Shown: positions 42,110 to 52,552, counted from the stretch's first letter. The stretch: DNA of 64,000 nt from Rhodobacteraceae bacterium HTCC2150 (GCA_000169395.1 AAXZ01000001.1:744001-808000), one strand, 5' to 3'. Notes: generated from the sequence alone by a model not told the origin. Program-made: numbers and translations.

Positions 42110-43402
42110 CTACTTTTTGACACTGGCCTCTAATGTTTCTGCAAAGGTACGCAGACCGGTTTTTGAGGCAGAAACCAACACAGACATGTTACCCGGTTTA
42201 TGTTCATTCTTGCGCATTTTGATGTGTGCGTCTGGGATTTTGTTCCATTCGAACACCTCAGACATGCATGGGTCAAGTCGGCCCTCTGACATCAATTGGT
42301 TAGCCGCACTGGCTTGCTTTAAGTTGGCAAAGTGGCTGCCTTGCACGCGCTTTTGATGCATCCACAAGTAACGCGCGTCGATGGTCAGATTGTAGCCAGT
42401 GGTACCGGCACAAATAACGACCATGCCACCCTTTTTAACAACAAACGTAGAAACAGGGATCGTGGATTCACCTGGATGTTCAAACACCAAATCAACGTTG
42501 TTACCTTTGCCAGTGATATCCCAAATGGCTTTGCCGAACTTACGAGTTTCGTTGAACCAGTTTTTGTATTCTGGTGTGTTTACCGTTGGCATTTGACCCC
42601 AACAGTTGAAATCCTTGCGATTGATTACGCCCTTGGCACCCAATGACATAACAAAATCACGTTTGGTTTCATCTGAAATGACACCGATTGGGTTAGCACC
42701 CGCAGTTTTGATCAACTGAATGGCAAAGGAACCAAGACCACCGGATGCGCCCCAAACCAAAACGTTTTGACCTGGTTTAACTTCGTGGGGTTGATGACCG
42801 AACAACATGCGATAAGCGGTTGCCAAGGTCAGCGTGTAACACGCGCTTTCTTCCCAAGTCAGGTGCTTGGGGCGTGGCATCAACTGTTGGCTTTGAACAC
42901 GAGTGAACTGACCAAATGAGCCGTCTGGTGTTTCATAGCCCCAAATCCGTTGGCTGTTGGAAAACATGGGGTCGCCGCCGTTGCACTCTTCGTCGTCGCC
43001 ATCGTCTTGGTTGCAATGAACTACAACTTCGTCGCCTACTTTCCAGCGTTTAACTTTGTCACCAACGGCCCAAACGATACCCGAGGCATCGGAACCAGCA
43101 ATGTGATAATCTGCTTTGTGTACGTCAAACGGGCTGATTGGAATGCCTAGGCCAGCCCAGACTCCGTTATAGTTAACACCTGCGGCCATCACGAGGATAA
43201 GCACCTCATTGCTGTCCAGTTTCGGTGTGTCGACAACCTCAAGCTTGAAAGACTCATCTGGTTCACCATGACGTTCACGACGAATAGCCCAAGCGTGCAT
43301 TTGTGTAGGGACGTGGCCTAATGGTGGAATTTCACCGACCGCATACAGGTCTTTTTTCGGCGCATCATAGGTGGTGATGTCAGGGTTGGTGTCCAGGGCC
43401 AT
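42110..43402 (-). CDS. ccr: crotonyl-CoA carboxylase/reductase
   Basis: A 430-residue medium-chain-dehydrogenase-fold enzyme that reductively carboxylates crotonyl-CoA to ethylmalonyl-CoA with NADPH and CO2, the key step of the ethylmalonyl-CoA pathway. Typical stretches are YNGVWAGLGIPISPFDVHK, AGSDASGIVWAVGDKV, QRIWGYETPDGSFGQF and the cofactor loop VWGASGGLGSFAIQ. GGAG lies before the ATG. The second pathway enzyme, Ecm, is encoded on the opposite strand at 45047, beyond the acyltransferase gene. CTGCG-A-CGCAG at 43430-43440 is a possible operator in its upstream region. Confidence 0.97.
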   Translation of the reverse strand: MALDTNPDITTYDAPKKDLYAVGEIPPLGHVPTQMHAWAIRRERHGEPDESFKLEVVDTPKLDSNEVLILVMAAGVNYNGVWAGLGIPISPFDVHKADYHIAGSDASGIVWAVGDKVKRWKVGDEVVVHCNQDDGDDEECNGGDPMFSNSQRIWGYETPDGSFGQFTRVQSQQLMPRPKHLTWEESACYTLTLATAYRMLFGHQPHEVKPGQNVLVWGASGGLGSFAIQLIKTAGANPIGVISDETKRDFVMSLGAKGVINRKDFNCWGQMPTVNTPEYKNWFNETRKFGKAIWDITGKGNNVDLVFEHPGESTIPVSTFVVKKGGMVVICAGTTGYNLTIDARYLWMHQKRVQGSHFANLKQASAANQLMSEGRLDPCMSEVFEWNKIPDAHIKMRKNEHKPGNMSVLVSASKTGLRTFAETLEASVKK

Positions 43403-43429
43403 TTCTCTACTCCGTTCTTACAATCGTTG

Positions 43430-43440
43430 CTGCGACGCAG
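43430..43440. promoter_or_regulatory. CTGCGACGCAG palindrome upstream of ccr
   Basis: A perfect odd-length palindrome (arms CTGCG and CGCAG around a single A) 28 bases before the ccr start codon, between the ribosome site and the likely promoter. A further TTGCTGCAGTTGC lies about 10 bases beyond. Control of ccr by acetate or C2 regulators is known in relatives, but no specific site is claimed. Confidence 0.3.
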
Positions 43441-43521
43441 AATCGTTTTGCTGCAGTTGCGTAAGGTTGAGTAAAATTCTTTGAGTAATTATGCAATGAA
43501 AAAAGTACAAAAATTGTAATT

Positions 43522-44904
43522 TTATTGCGTGATGATTTTTCTTAAGTGCGGCGCTATCGAAGCTGTATAAAATGAAATCATTTGTTTTTCGGCCTCTGGC
43601 ACGATGATTTTTTCACCTTCTTTGATGACGATCTTGCGCAATACCAAGCCGCGCAACCCAACTTTAGTGGCGTAATCGACGTCTTCGCGGGGTAAATGGG
43701 CGTGGACGCCGGTGGCTTCTAGTAACTTGCGCCGTTCAGCCACCAATTTGAAAAGTTGTGTTTCTTCTATTTCAGAATGTTCGTTCAACACCGAGGCAAC
43801 CAATGGAACTGGCAACACTGGAACGACGGCCTCTACGTTTTTCATCAAATGCTTGCCCAATTCGGCTTGCAATTTTGGGCCTTGATGATCCTTCATAAAT
43901 GATCGCATTGAAATCGCTTTGCCGAACGAAACAGAGGCATACCCAAAACGGTGCCCTCGTGCTGTCAAAGTCAACCAAAGCTGTCGCCAGCAGAATTTCA
44001 AAAACACTAGGATGCGAAAGTTGAATTTCCGTTCGCCGCGAATGTTGGCATCGATTAAAACGCGATCTTCTAAGATGCGATCATAATTCACGCCAATCGG
44101 AACAAAGACGACATCGCGACTGGTTTCAGGATCAAAGCCTGCCAAAATATAGCTGATCAAACCCAGTTTCGGTGGGGCGACACGGCCATCCAAGCTTAAC
44201 CCGCCTTCGGGGAACACAGCTTGTGTCACACCAGCATCTGTCGCCATTTGCACATAACGCGCAAGAACGCGTCGATAAAGCGGATTGCGGGATTTACGAC
44301 GAATGAAATAACCGCCCAGAGATCGCAATAGACCGGAGAGTGGCCAAACATGTGCCCATTCGCCCATCGCAAAAGAAAGCGCACTACGTTCTGCGGCCAG
44401 ATATGTCAGCAACACATAATCCATGTTGGAACGATGATTCATGATGAAAATGACGGTGGCATCGGGATCAATGGCCGCTTGATCCGCCTCATCTACATAC
44501 CCAAGTCGCACACGATACAAAGAACGGCTTAACCATTTTGCGAGACGGATGGCAAAACCGAAATAGATCGTTGCACTGAAGCCGGGCACAATTTCACGCG
44601 CGTATCTTTGGGCTTCTTGAAAGGCGACGTTTTCAGGTAAACCTTCGCTGATTGCATGATCACCCACCGCTTTAATAACCTCGGGATCATAAATGAGCCG
44701 CTGAATCATGTCGTAACGACGGGCCAGTTTAAAGGGTTGAATGGGGCGGGCCAAACGTTTGTTCAGACGCGTTACGACCCTTTCCATGCGGCGCCGAAAG
44801 AACCAACGCACCGACGGCAACAAGAAATGGCTAAGGGCGGTGATTGCTGCAAAAAGCAGGATCAAAACAAAGAGCCATAAAGGAAGGGTAACGGGTGCGT
44901 TCAT
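43522..44904 (-). CDS. PlsB-like glycerol-3-phosphate acyltransferase family protein
   Basis: A 460-residue acyltransferase anchored by an N-terminal membrane segment (about 8-28). The catalytic H-x-x-x-x-D motif is NHRSNMDYVLL. The substrate-binding block is FPEGGLSLDGR, which resembles the FVEGGRSRTGR of PlsB, and the upstream FAMGEWAHVWPLSGLLRSLGG matches the helix after the HX4D box. It is shorter than the 800-residue enterobacterial PlsB. Likely role: acylation of glycerol-3-phosphate or lysophosphatidate in membrane lipid synthesis. It lies 119 bases upstream of ccr on the same strand and is divergent from ecm. Confidence 0.85.
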   Translation of the reverse strand: MNAPVTLPLWLFVLILLFAAITALSHFLLPSVRWFFRRRMERVVTRLNKRLARPIQPFKLARRYDMIQRLIYDPEVIKAVGDHAISEGLPENVAFQEAQRYAREIVPGFSATIYFGFAIRLAKWLSRSLYRVRLGYVDEADQAAIDPDATVIFIMNHRSNMDYVLLTYLAAERSALSFAMGEWAHVWPLSGLLRSLGGYFIRRKSRNPLYRRVLARYVQMATDAGVTQAVFPEGGLSLDGRVAPPKLGLISYILAGFDPETSRDVVFVPIGVNYDRILEDRVLIDANIRGERKFNFRILVFLKFCWRQLWLTLTARGHRFGYASVSFGKAISMRSFMKDHQGPKLQAELGKHLMKNVEAVVPVLPVPLVASVLNEHSEIEETQLFKLVAERRKLLEATGVHAHLPREDVDYATKVGLRGLVLRKIVIKEGEKIIVPEAEKQMISFYTASIAPHLRKIITQ

Positions 44905-44976
44905 TCCAGAATGTTATACATAATTGCTTGGCTGGAACAATCATCTCTTGGTCTGAGAATGCCGCAGTGCAGCGTG

Positions 44977-45005
44977 TTGACAGCGCCACAAAATTACGAT
45001 TTATC
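44977..45005 (+). promoter_or_regulatory. sigma-70-type promoter of ecm
   Basis: TTGACA (44977-44982) and TTTATC (45000-45005) are separated by 17 bases, about 41 bases before the ecm ATG. AAGGG lies between. No cobalamin riboswitch-like structure is seen in the short leader. Confidence 0.6.
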
Positions 45006-45046
45006 ATTCTTTACGGTAATTATATTACAAGGGCCTTGGATTCGAT

Positions 45047-47002
45047 ATGACACAAACCACGCAAAAATCACGACCTTGGCTATTCCGTACTTATGCCGGC
45101 CATTCAACGGCGGCGGCGTCGAATGAATTGTATCGTGGAAATCTGGCCAAGGGACAAACTGGTTTGTCTGTAGCATTCGATTTACCCACGCAAACTGGAT
45201 ACGACTCTGATCATGAACTTGCGGCAGGCGAGGTTGGTAAAGTTGGTGTGCCGGTCAGTCATTTAGGCGATATGCGGGCCTTGTTTGCGGATATTCCGCT
45301 GGATCAAATGAACACATCTATGACAATCAATGCGACCGCGCCTTGGCTGTTAGCGCTTTATATCGCAGTGGCCGAGGAACAAGGTGCAGATGTTTCTGCC
45401 CTGCAAGGCACTGTGCAGAACGATCTGATTAAAGAATACCTGTCGCGTGGCACATATATTTGCCCCCCCAAACCAAGCCTTCGGATGATCACAGATGTCG
45501 CGGCCTACACGCGCGAACACTTGCCGAAATGGAACCCGATGAACGTCTGTTCGTACCATTTACAAGAAGCTGGCGCGACACCCGAAGAAGAGCTGGCCTT
45601 TGCATTGGCAACAGCAACAGCCGTATTGGATGACTTAAAAGGTAAGGTGCCAACCGAGGCGTTCCCCGCCATGGTTGGTCGCATTTCATTCTTTGTGAAT
45701 GCGGGTATTCGGTTTGTGACTGAAATGTGCAAAATGCGTGCATTTACCGAACTTTGGGATGAAATTTGTGCTGAACGCTATGGCGTTGAAGACCCCAAAT
45801 TCCGTCGTTTCCGATACGGTGTTCAGGTGAATTCACTTGGATTGACCGAACAACAACCTGAAAACAATGTATATCGCATTTTGATCGAAATGTTGGCCGT
45901 CACACTTTCGAAAAATGCACGGGCACGGGCTGTGCAACTGCCTGCATGGAACGAAGCCTTAGGTTTGCCACGCCCCTTTGATCAGCAATGGTCACTGCGG
46001 ATGCAACAGATTATGGCGTATGAGACCGATCTTCTTGAATATGGCGATTTGTTTGATGGTAACCTAGTCGTTGATGCCAAGGTTGAGGCGCTAAAAGATG
46101 GCGCACGGGCCGAATTGGCGCAAATCGATGCCATGGGCGGGGCGAACGAGGCGATTGCCTATATGAAGGGCCGTCTTGTCGAAAGTAATGCCGCTCGCAT
46201 TCGTGCGATTGAAAGTGGCGAAACAACCGTTGTGGGTGTGAACAAGTTTACAACATCCGAAGAAAGCCCGCTTACCACTGGTGAAGACGCCATCATGGTT
46301 GCCGATCCTGCGGCTGAAGCGGATCAAATTAGTCGTTTACATGCCTGGAAAGAGGCGCGCGATGATACGTCAGTTCAGGCTGCACTTGCTGCTCTTCGCG
46401 CGGCCGCCAAATCCGGTGAAAACCTGATGGGCCCCTCGATTGCCGCCGCAAAAGCAGGAGTGACAACGGGCGAATGGGCAGGCGTCGTGCGCGCCGCCTT
46501 TGGTGAATACCGCGCACCAACTGGCGTTTCACAAAACCCATCAAACCGCACCGAAGGGTTGGATGAAATCCGTGCGGAGGTTGATCGTGTTTCCGATCAA
46601 TTGGGTCGTCGTATGAAAGTGTTGATCGGCAAACCTGGCCTTGATGGTCATTCAAATGGCGCCGAACAAATCGCATCCCGCGCCCGTGATTGCGGAATGG
46701 AAATTGTCTATGGCGGCATTCGTATGACGCCGAGTGAAATTATCAGCAGCGCACAGGACGAAGAAGTTCATGTTATCGGCGTTTCCATTCTTTCAGGGTC
46801 ACACATTCCGTTGGTAGAGCAATTGCTGAAAGACATGATCGAGGCCGGTCTGGGTCATATCCCATTGGTCGTTGGCGGTATTATACCAGAAGACGACGCA
46901 TCGCGTTTACGCGCGTTGGGTGTGGCGCGTGTCTATACGCCCAAAGACTTTGAGCTAAATAAGATTATGGGTGATATGGTAACCTTGGTTGACGCTGCAT
47001 AA
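45047..47002 (+). CDS. ecm: ethylmalonyl-CoA mutase (MeaA-type, coenzyme B12 dependent)
   Basis: A 651-residue methylmalonyl-CoA-mutase superfamily protein that converts ethylmalonyl-CoA to methylsuccinyl-CoA in the ethylmalonyl-CoA pathway. The N-terminal barrel opens with [13 protein letters not shown] and contains [13 protein letters not shown]. The C-terminal cobalamin domain has the D-x-H-x-x-G motif in GLDGHSNG with H535 as the lower cobalt ligand. The single-chain form with this length and start distinguishes MeaA-type mutase from heterodimeric or longer methylmalonyl-CoA mutases. The pairing with ccr nearby supports the assignment. Confidence 0.96.
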   Translation: MTQTTQKSRPWLFRTYAGHSTAAASNELYRGNLAKGQTGLSVAFDLPTQTGYDSDHELAAGEVGKVGVPVSHLGDMRALFADIPLDQMNTSMTINATAPWLLALYIAVAEEQGADVSALQGTVQNDLIKEYLSRGTYICPPKPSLRMITDVAAYTREHLPKWNPMNVCSYHLQEAGATPEEELAFALATATAVLDDLKGKVPTEAFPAMVGRISFFVNAGIRFVTEMCKMRAFTELWDEICAERYGVEDPKFRRFRYGVQVNSLGLTEQQPENNVYRILIEMLAVTLSKNARARAVQLPAWNEALGLPRPFDQQWSLRMQQIMAYETDLLEYGDLFDGNLVVDAKVEALKDGARAELAQIDAMGGANEAIAYMKGRLVESNAARIRAIESGETTVVGVNKFTTSEESPLTTGEDAIMVADPAAEADQISRLHAWKEARDDTSVQAALAALRAAAKSGENLMGPSIAAAKAGVTTGEWAGVVRAAFGEYRAPTGVSQNPSNRTEGLDEIRAEVDRVSDQLGRRMKVLIGKPGLDGHSNGAEQIASRARDCGMEIVYGGIRMTPSEIISSAQDEEVHVIGVSILSGSHIPLVEQLLKDMIEAGLGHIPLVVGGIIPEDDASRLRALGVARVYTPKDFELNKIMGDMVTLVDAA

Positions 47003-47067
47003 ATCCTTTCACCTTTGGTAACCTGCGCTATACTCGTCTTGAAATGCGAGAAATAAAGGAGCGCGTC

Positions 47068-47772
47068 ATGACCATCCATATCGGTGCCAAAGAAGGCGAT
47101 ATTGCTGAAACAGTTTTGATGCCGGGGGATCCGTATCGGGCGAAATGGGCCGCGGAAACCTTTTTGAAAGACGCCAAACTGGTGAACGAAGTGCGTGGTA
47201 TGCTTGGATTTACCGGCACGTGGAACGGGCACCGCGTTACCATTCAAGGTTCTGGCATGGGCATGCCAAGCCTTTCGATTTACGCCAATGAATTGATACG
47301 CGATTATAATGCGCAGACACTAATCCGTATTGGATCCACCGGATCAATGCAGGAAAACGTCAAGGTGCGGGATGTTGTGTTAGCGCAAGCTGCTGCCACT
47401 GCCGGCAGTCCTTCGCGCACAATCTTTAAGGATTTCAATTATTCACCCGTTGCGGATTTTGATCTGTTGCACAAGGCTTTTCATGCCGCCGAGGCGAAAG
47501 GAACGCCAACGCATGTTGGATCGATATACTCTTCTGACACGTTCTATGATGAACGCAGTGATTTGACCGAGCAAATGATGCGTCATGGTGTGTTGGCCGT
47601 GGAAATGGAGGCTGCAGAACTATATACGCTTGCGGCTCGTTATGGCCGTCGTGCGCTCGCAATTCTTACGGTTTCTGATCACTTAATCACTCACGAAGCA
47701 TTGCCCGCAGAGGATCGCGAACGCACTTTTGGTGATATGGTAGAAATCGCACTTGAGGCGGCATTCAAATGA
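47068..47772 (+). CDS. deoD: purine-nucleoside phosphorylase (DeoD type)
   Basis: A 234-residue hexameric-type purine-nucleoside phosphorylase that splits purine (deoxy)nucleosides with phosphate. The opening [26 protein letters not shown] carries the phosphate-binding GD-x-x-[17 protein letters not shown] holds the ribose-binding glutamates, and TVSDHLI carries the catalytic aspartate. The ATG at 47068 follows AAGGAG; an earlier in-frame ATG (47044) lacks a site. Works with DeoC (16503) on deoxyribose phosphate. The TGA overlaps the start of the aldo/keto reductase gene. Confidence 0.95.
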   Translation: MTIHIGAKEGDIAETVLMPGDPYRAKWAAETFLKDAKLVNEVRGMLGFTGTWNGHRVTIQGSGMGMPSLSIYANELIRDYNAQTLIRIGSTGSMQENVKVRDVVLAQAAATAGSPSRTIFKDFNYSPVADFDLLHKAFHAAEAKGTPTHVGSIYSSDTFYDERSDLTEQMMRHGVLAVEMEAAELYTLAARYGRRALAILTVSDHLITHEALPAEDRERTFGDMVEIALEAAFK

Positions 47773-48755
47773 AACAGCGCAAATTAGGGCAAGATGGCCC
47801 AATGGTATCTGCAATCTCCCTTGGTTGTATGAGTTTTGGTGGCATTTACGGGGAAACACAACACGACGAAAGTTTTGCCTGTTTAGATGCCGCTTGGGAT
47901 GCAGGCATCAATATTTTGGACGTGGCAGAAATCTATGGTGCTAACCTGTGTGAACAGATCATCGGCGATTGGCAGAAGTCACGTAAAAAGCAGTTTCACA
48001 TCGCAACCAAAGGGGGGATTGTGATGGGGGCTGAGCGGGGAAAGACCGACAATACCGAGGCCGGTTTGCGCAAGATGTTAACTGGGTCATTGAATAGACT
48101 AGGTGTTGATTTTGTCGATCTTTACTATGTGCATCGTCGGCAGTTCGATCTGCCAATCGAAGAAGTTACCTTGACCCTAGCTAAGTTTGTCAAAGAAGGA
48201 TTGATAGGCGGGTTTGGGTTCTCAGAGGTTGCCCCATCATCATTGCGTCGTGCCCATGCGGTTCATCCCGTTGCAGCTATACAGAATGAATATTCACTTT
48301 GGACGCGACAGCCTGAATTGGGAATGTTGCAGGCGTGCAGGGAACTGGGCACTACTTTTGTACCGTTTTCCCCGCTGGGCCGCGGCATCTTAGGCGATCA
48401 TATTTTGGAGCCTCAGAATTTTCGTGATACTGATTTTCGCCAAAATCAACCAAGGTTCTTGGAGCCAAATTTTTCAGCCAATGAAGCGATTGTTAAACAG
48501 TTTCGTGAATTTTGTGCGGATCGTGGATGGACGACGGCGGGTGCCGCCATTGCTTGGACGTTGGATCAAGGCGACAATTTGATACCCATTCCAGGCACGC
48601 GAACTGCGGCACATTTGTTGGAATGGGCTGATGCGGATCAAATCAGTTTTACTGATGATGATCGCGCAGAAATCGATCGAATTATGCCAGCAGGCTGGGC
48701 GCATGGTGATCGATATTCAGATTACCAAACGATTGGCATTGAAAGATATTGCTAG
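47769..48755 (+). CDS. aldo/keto reductase
   Basis: A 328-residue (alpha/beta)8 NADPH-dependent reductase. The catalytic tetrad can be seen as Asp in [10 protein letters not shown], Tyr in the same segment, Lys in IATKGG and His in YYVHRRQ. The C-terminal cofactor region [14 protein letters not shown] matches family members. It begins in ATGA overlap with deoD, so it is co-transcribed, but no metabolic link with purine salvage is evident. The substrate is unknown. Confidence 0.92.
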   Translation: MKQRKLGQDGPMVSAISLGCMSFGGIYGETQHDESFACLDAAWDAGINILDVAEIYGANLCEQIIGDWQKSRKKQFHIATKGGIVMGAERGKTDNTEAGLRKMLTGSLNRLGVDFVDLYYVHRRQFDLPIEEVTLTLAKFVKEGLIGGFGFSEVAPSSLRRAHAVHPVAAIQNEYSLWTRQPELGMLQACRELGTTFVPFSPLGRGILGDHILEPQNFRDTDFRQNQPRFLEPNFSANEAIVKQFREFCADRGWTTAGAAIAWTLDQGDNLIPIPGTRTAAHLLEWADADQISFTDDDRAEIDRIMPAGWAHGDRYSDYQTIGIERYC

Positions 48756-48756
48756 T

Positions 48757-49329
48757 TTAATCGTCTGACAGGCTTTCGCGGCCATATTTTGCTAAAGTTT
48801 CAATCGCGGTGGCGATATGGCTACGTAAGATATGGTCGTCACCGGCCGCGACACGTACACGGTGGGACGCAAGCAAAACATCTGAATGTGTGAAACCCTC
48901 TGGCGGCTCAAACGTATAACATGCCAACTCAATCAGTAATCCAAGCGGGTCTTTGAAATAGATTGAGTGCATGAAACCGCGATCTTTGGGGCCGGTAAAT
49001 CCAATGCCCCGTGCACGAAGTCGGTCTGGTACTTGCTCTAAGCTGGCGGCCGCCACCGCAAAGGCGACATGATGAACACAACCCGCGTCCGTTGGCGTAC
49101 GCTTGTGTTTGGCCGTGCGTGCTTCGTCACAGAAAATCGTGATGAGGCGACCGTCGCCGGGATCAAAATACAAATGGCTTTCGCCAGGGTTATCCAAGTT
49201 GGGTTGTTCAAAAATGAACGGCATCCCAAGGACACCTTCCCAAAATTCAATTGAACTGGCGCGATCGGCACCCATAATCGTGATATGGTGCAGGGCAAGT
49301 GATTGTGCGGTTATTTTATTATCTTCCAT
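48757..49329 (-). CDS. VOC-family protein (glyoxalase/dioxygenase superfamily)
   Basis: A 190-residue vicinal-oxygen-chelate protein with two beta-alpha-beta-beta-beta repeats. Probable metal ligands are the histidine in LALHHITIMG, the histidine in CVHHVAFAV and the glutamate in LLIELACY. The domain is complete, with a C-terminal helical extension. The start is uncertain among 49347, 49338 and 49329; I chose 49329 because it gives the least overlap (11 bases) with the upstream DUF1989 gene. The two genes are probably translationally coupled. The substrate is unknown. Confidence 0.85.
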   Translation of the reverse strand: MEDNKITAQSLALHHITIMGADRASSIEFWEGVLGMPFIFEQPNLDNPGESHLYFDPGDGRLITIFCDEARTAKHKRTPTDAGCVHHVAFAVAAASLEQVPDRLRARGIGFTGPKDRGFMHSIYFKDPLGLLIELACYTFEPPEGFTHSDVLLASHRVRVAAGDDHILRSHIATAIETLAKYGRESLSDD

Positions 49330-50179
49330 GGCTGCCATTATAAGCATTTTTTGCAGGGCTTTGCCAATTTGAAAGTGCGCCTTCTTTAGGTTGAAAAACC
49401 TCCATCAAAAGGGGATGACAGGCCGCCGTATCGCTGGAATGTTCTGACGAGCAATCACCACCAGGGCAGGCAGATAAAACAGCCAACAGATCAATCTCGG
49501 CAAGTAGATCCAAATGATCACCGGGGCGAACGGGGCTTGCCTTCATAAAATACTGGCCCGTGTCACGCGTGAAACCAGTACACATAAAGACGTTGAGTAC
49601 ATCATGAACAAATGGCTCCGCTTGCGTCATGGTCATGCCTGTCGCATCAGCCAAGGCACGGGTCAGATTAGAATGACAGCAATGATGATACTGTGTGCCT
49701 GCCAACAAATTACCTGTGTATGGATCGCACCGTGTGCCGATGACGTCATGAACGGCACCACCAAAGTCATCAAACCCGTACCAGTCAAGCGTGTCATCAA
49801 CCACCATGGCCATAGGGCGAAGATGCGGAAAGGATGACCACATGCGATCACCTGTTGAAATATGCGTGCCGTGCAGAGCCCGCGTTTTGCCAGAATAAAA
49901 GCGCTCGTCTAAATCGTTGGCGTTGAACAAATTCAAATCCCCAACCTGCGGTCCGTTAACAGACGATATTCGTAAAACTTGACCTGCTTTTAGTTTGATG
50001 CTCGCGGCCTCGCGCGGGGCCGCTGTCGCCTCGGCAACTTTAACCATATCCCTTAGAGCAGCCTTGTACATCGGCATGTCAGGGGCTGGCAGCGTGTCAA
50101 TTGGATAACAGATTACTGGCTTGGTGGCCTTGGCTTGGTCGGCATACGCCGGCGCGGGGTGTTCACGGGTAAGTTTCAT
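49319..50179 (-). CDS. DUF1989 (urea carboxylase-associated-type) protein
   Basis: A 286-residue DUF1989 protein. The conserved cysteine-rich segment LSACPGGDCSSE lies near the C terminus, and LAGTQYHHCCHSNLTRAL near the middle, suggesting a metal site. Proteins of this family accompany urea carboxylase and some amine-degrading genes, and resemble glycine cleavage T-like folds. No urea carboxylase is encoded here; creatinase, a source of urea, is in the same window but 22 kb away. It overlaps the VOC gene by 11 bases. Function inferred only at the level of organic nitrogen metabolism. Confidence 0.85.
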   Translation of the reverse strand: MKLTREHPAPAYADQAKATKPVICYPIDTLPAPDMPMYKAALRDMVKVAEATAAPREAASIKLKAGQVLRISSVNGPQVGDLNLFNANDLDERFYSGKTRALHGTHISTGDRMWSSFPHLRPMAMVVDDTLDWYGFDDFGGAVHDVIGTRCDPYTGNLLAGTQYHHCCHSNLTRALADATGMTMTQAEPFVHDVLNVFMCTGFTRDTGQYFMKASPVRPGDHLDLLAEIDLLAVLSACPGGDCSSEHSSDTAACHPLLMEVFQPKEGALSNWQSPAKNAYNGSHGR

Positions 50180-50349
50180 TTGAGGACCTAACTAATATTT
50201 GTTTACAGCTTGACCCAAAATGTGCCGTGGCTCAATCCTAGCAGACAATTTTGTTGGATTTTGAATAATGTGTAAACAGAAACACTTCTTGAAATCACGT
50301 GCCGTTTATTGTCCCCTTTCAGCAGAAATTTTTAGAAGGATAAAGTTTG

Positions 50350-51627
50350 ATGCTTAAGGACAAATATGGAAATGCGATTTCGGTTCAGTCCCAAGTGGCA
50401 TTGGATCATTATGATCGAGGCGTACAATTGTTTCTGGGCGCCAACTACGGGGCAGTAGAAGCGTTTCAGGCGGCTGTAGATGTTGATGACAGTTTTACTC
50501 TTGGTTTTGCCGCTTTGGCGAGGGCCTTTATGATGGCAGGGCATATGCCTGATGCGCAAACGGCTATTGCGACCGCTCAAGATTTGGCCGCCAAACTGGA
50601 CAGTCGACAACGCCAACATGTCGAATGTTTTGCATTGCTGCTTGCTGGAAACCCACAAGGAACCAGAGCACTCGTTAAGCAGCACGTCGAAGAATTTCCA
50701 AGGGATGTGTTGACCGCGCAATTAAACGCCAGTGTCTATGGTTTGATTGGATTTTCAGGGCATGTTGGCCGCGAGGCAGAACTACTGGCTTATACAGGTT
50801 CACTCATGCCGCATTGTGGGGATGATTGGTGGATGATGTCGATGCACGCGCTGTCACTTTGTGAAACCGGCCAAATTGATCGGTCCAACGAACTGATGGC
50901 AAAGTCTTTGGCAATCAATCCAAGAAACGCCAATGGTGCGCATTTCAAATCCCACGCCCAATATGAAGGTGGCGAAACGGTCGCTGGCCGCAGTTACCTG
51001 AAGTCATGGCTTGTGGATTATGATGATAGGTCTTTGTTGCATGGGCATTTATCGTGGCACGCGGCCCTTTGGGCACTACAAGATGGCGATATAGATGCAA
51101 TGTGGCACGTCATTGATAATGGAATAGGGCCAAGTTCATCCAAGGGCTTGCCGCTTGTGACGCTGACCGACACAGCTGCCATTTTGTATCGCGCAAAACT
51201 TGCCGGTGTTTCGGTTGATCCAAAACGTTGGTCTGTGCTTAGCGATTATGCCGCCAAATTTTTCCCTGAAACGGGGCAAAGTTTTGCAGATATTCATGCC
51301 GCATTAAGCCATGCGATGGCGGGCAACGGCGATCGGTTGGCATATATTGCCGATACGGCCAAGGGATTTGCTGGCGATCTTGTGAAACCCGTTGCAAGAG
51401 CATGGCGTGAAATTGCCAATGAAAATTGGGCGGTAGCATTGGAAGAGTTGACGATTGTTATGGGGCAAACCGAAAGATTTGGCGGCAGCCGCGCACAGCG
51501 TGATATTTTGGAACTGACATATGCAAACGTCTTGTTAAAACTGGGCCACTCTAAAGAAGCCCACAGGTATCTGAGCACCCATAGAACGATACTTGCAAAA
51601 TCGCCGCCCTTAGCTGGTTTTGTCTAG
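50350..51627 (+). CDS. tetratricopeptide-repeat protein (TTC38-like)
   Basis: A 425-residue soluble helical protein matching the bacterial relatives of tetratricopeptide protein 38. The repeats are visible as FTLGFAALARAFMMAGHMPDA, then AHFKSHAQYEGGE and related helix pairs, with the characteristic GLIGFSGHVGREAELLAYT segment around 135-155. The ATG at 50350 follows AAGGA by 10 bases; TTG at 50347 is an alternative. The gene stands alone between the divergent DUF1989 gene and the convergent sdh operon. No partner protein is apparent. Confidence 0.88.
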   Translation: MLKDKYGNAISVQSQVALDHYDRGVQLFLGANYGAVEAFQAAVDVDDSFTLGFAALARAFMMAGHMPDAQTAIATAQDLAAKLDSRQRQHVECFALLLAGNPQGTRALVKQHVEEFPRDVLTAQLNASVYGLIGFSGHVGREAELLAYTGSLMPHCGDDWWMMSMHALSLCETGQIDRSNELMAKSLAINPRNANGAHFKSHAQYEGGETVAGRSYLKSWLVDYDDRSLLHGHLSWHAALWALQDGDIDAMWHVIDNGIGPSSSKGLPLVTLTDTAAILYRAKLAGVSVDPKRWSVLSDYAAKFFPETGQSFADIHAALSHAMAGNGDRLAYIADTAKGFAGDLVKPVARAWREIANENWAVALEELTIVMGQTERFGGSRAQRDILELTYANVLLKLGHSKEAHRYLSTHRTILAKSPPLAGFV

Positions 51628-51649
51628 TTATTAGATAGGTCTAAAAACA

Positions 51650-51684
51650 CAAACGGCGCGATCCATATTGAATCACGCCGTTTG
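51650..51684 (-). terminator. terminator of the sdh operon
   Basis: CAAACGGCG (51650-51658) pairs with CGCCGTTTG (51676-51684), with further pairing of GAT and ATC inside. Read on the minus strand, the hairpin is followed by TGTTTTTAG, giving a U tract, 22 bases past the sdhB stop. In the plus direction the tail is A-rich, so termination of the TPR gene there is weaker. Confidence 0.8.
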
Positions 51685-51705
51685 AAAAATCTAAGTGTTT
51701 ATTCG

Positions 51706-52485
51706 CTAGACGACGCGTTCAACCATCATCTTTTTGATCTCTGCGATTGCCTTGGCTGGGTTCAACCCTTTAGGGCAAGTTTTGGCGCAGTTCATGATGG
51801 TGTGACAGCGGTACAATTTGAACGGATCTTCAAGTTCGTCCAAACGCTCGCCCGTGGCCTCATCACGTGAATCAATGATCCAACGATAGGCGTGAAGCAA
51901 TGCAGCTGGTCCCAAGTACCGATCGCCATTCCACCAATAGGATGGGCAGGACGTGGAACAACATGCGCACATAACGCACTCATACAAACCGTCCAACTTG
52001 CCACGATCATCAATGGATTGCTTCCATTCTTTGGCTGGGCGATTGGTCTTGGTTTCAAGCCAAGGCATGATACTGGCGTGTTGCGCGTAAAAATGCGTCA
52101 GATCAGGGATCAAATCGCGTACAACAGGCAGGTGAGGCAGGGGATAGATTTTTACGTCACCCTTGATGTCGTCCATGCCGTAGATACAAGCCAGCGTGTT
52201 GATACCGTCGATGTTCATGGCACAAGAACCACAGATACCTTCGCGACACGACCGACGGAATGACAATGTCGGATCAATTTCGTTTTTGATCTTGATCAGC
52301 GCATCCAAAACCATTGGGCCGCATGTGTCCATGTCGACAAAATAGGTGTCGAGGCTAGGGTTTTTACCGCCTTCTTCTTGCCAGCGATAAATCTGAAATT
52401 TGCGGAAATTCGTCGCGCCTTCAGCCTTGGGCCAGACTTTGCCCTTGGTGATCTTGGAGTTCTTAGGCAGAGTGAATTCAACCAT
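51706..52485 (-). CDS. sdhB: succinate dehydrogenase iron-sulfur subunit
   Basis: A 259-residue subunit carrying three clusters. The [2Fe-2S] site is [15 protein letters not shown] with a later Cys in LACIYG; the [4Fe-4S] and [3Fe-4S] sites are in [13 protein letters not shown] and [17 protein letters not shown]. It passes electrons from SdhA to ubiquinone at the inner face of the cytoplasmic membrane (complex II). AGAGG precedes the ATG. Last gene of the operon, followed by a hairpin terminator. Confidence 0.98.
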   Translation of the reverse strand: MVEFTLPKNSKITKGKVWPKAEGATNFRKFQIYRWQEEGGKNPSLDTYFVDMDTCGPMVLDALIKIKNEIDPTLSFRRSCREGICGSCAMNIDGINTLACIYGMDDIKGDVKIYPLPHLPVVRDLIPDLTHFYAQHASIMPWLETKTNRPAKEWKQSIDDRGKLDGLYECVMCACCSTSCPSYWWNGDRYLGPAALLHAYRWIIDSRDEATGERLDELEDPFKLYRCHTIMNCAKTCPKGLNPAKAIAEIKKMMVERVV

Positions 52486-52552
52486 GATGTTGCCTCTTCG
52501 TTATCAACTGTGTGTCGCGCAAATTTGTGTGGAAAAAACTTGATATATCATT

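Noticed and set aside
44905-45046. Cobalamin riboswitch upstream of the B12-dependent mutase gene
   Set aside because: The leader between promoter and ATG is only about 40 bases, far too short, and no B12-box-like sequence was seen.
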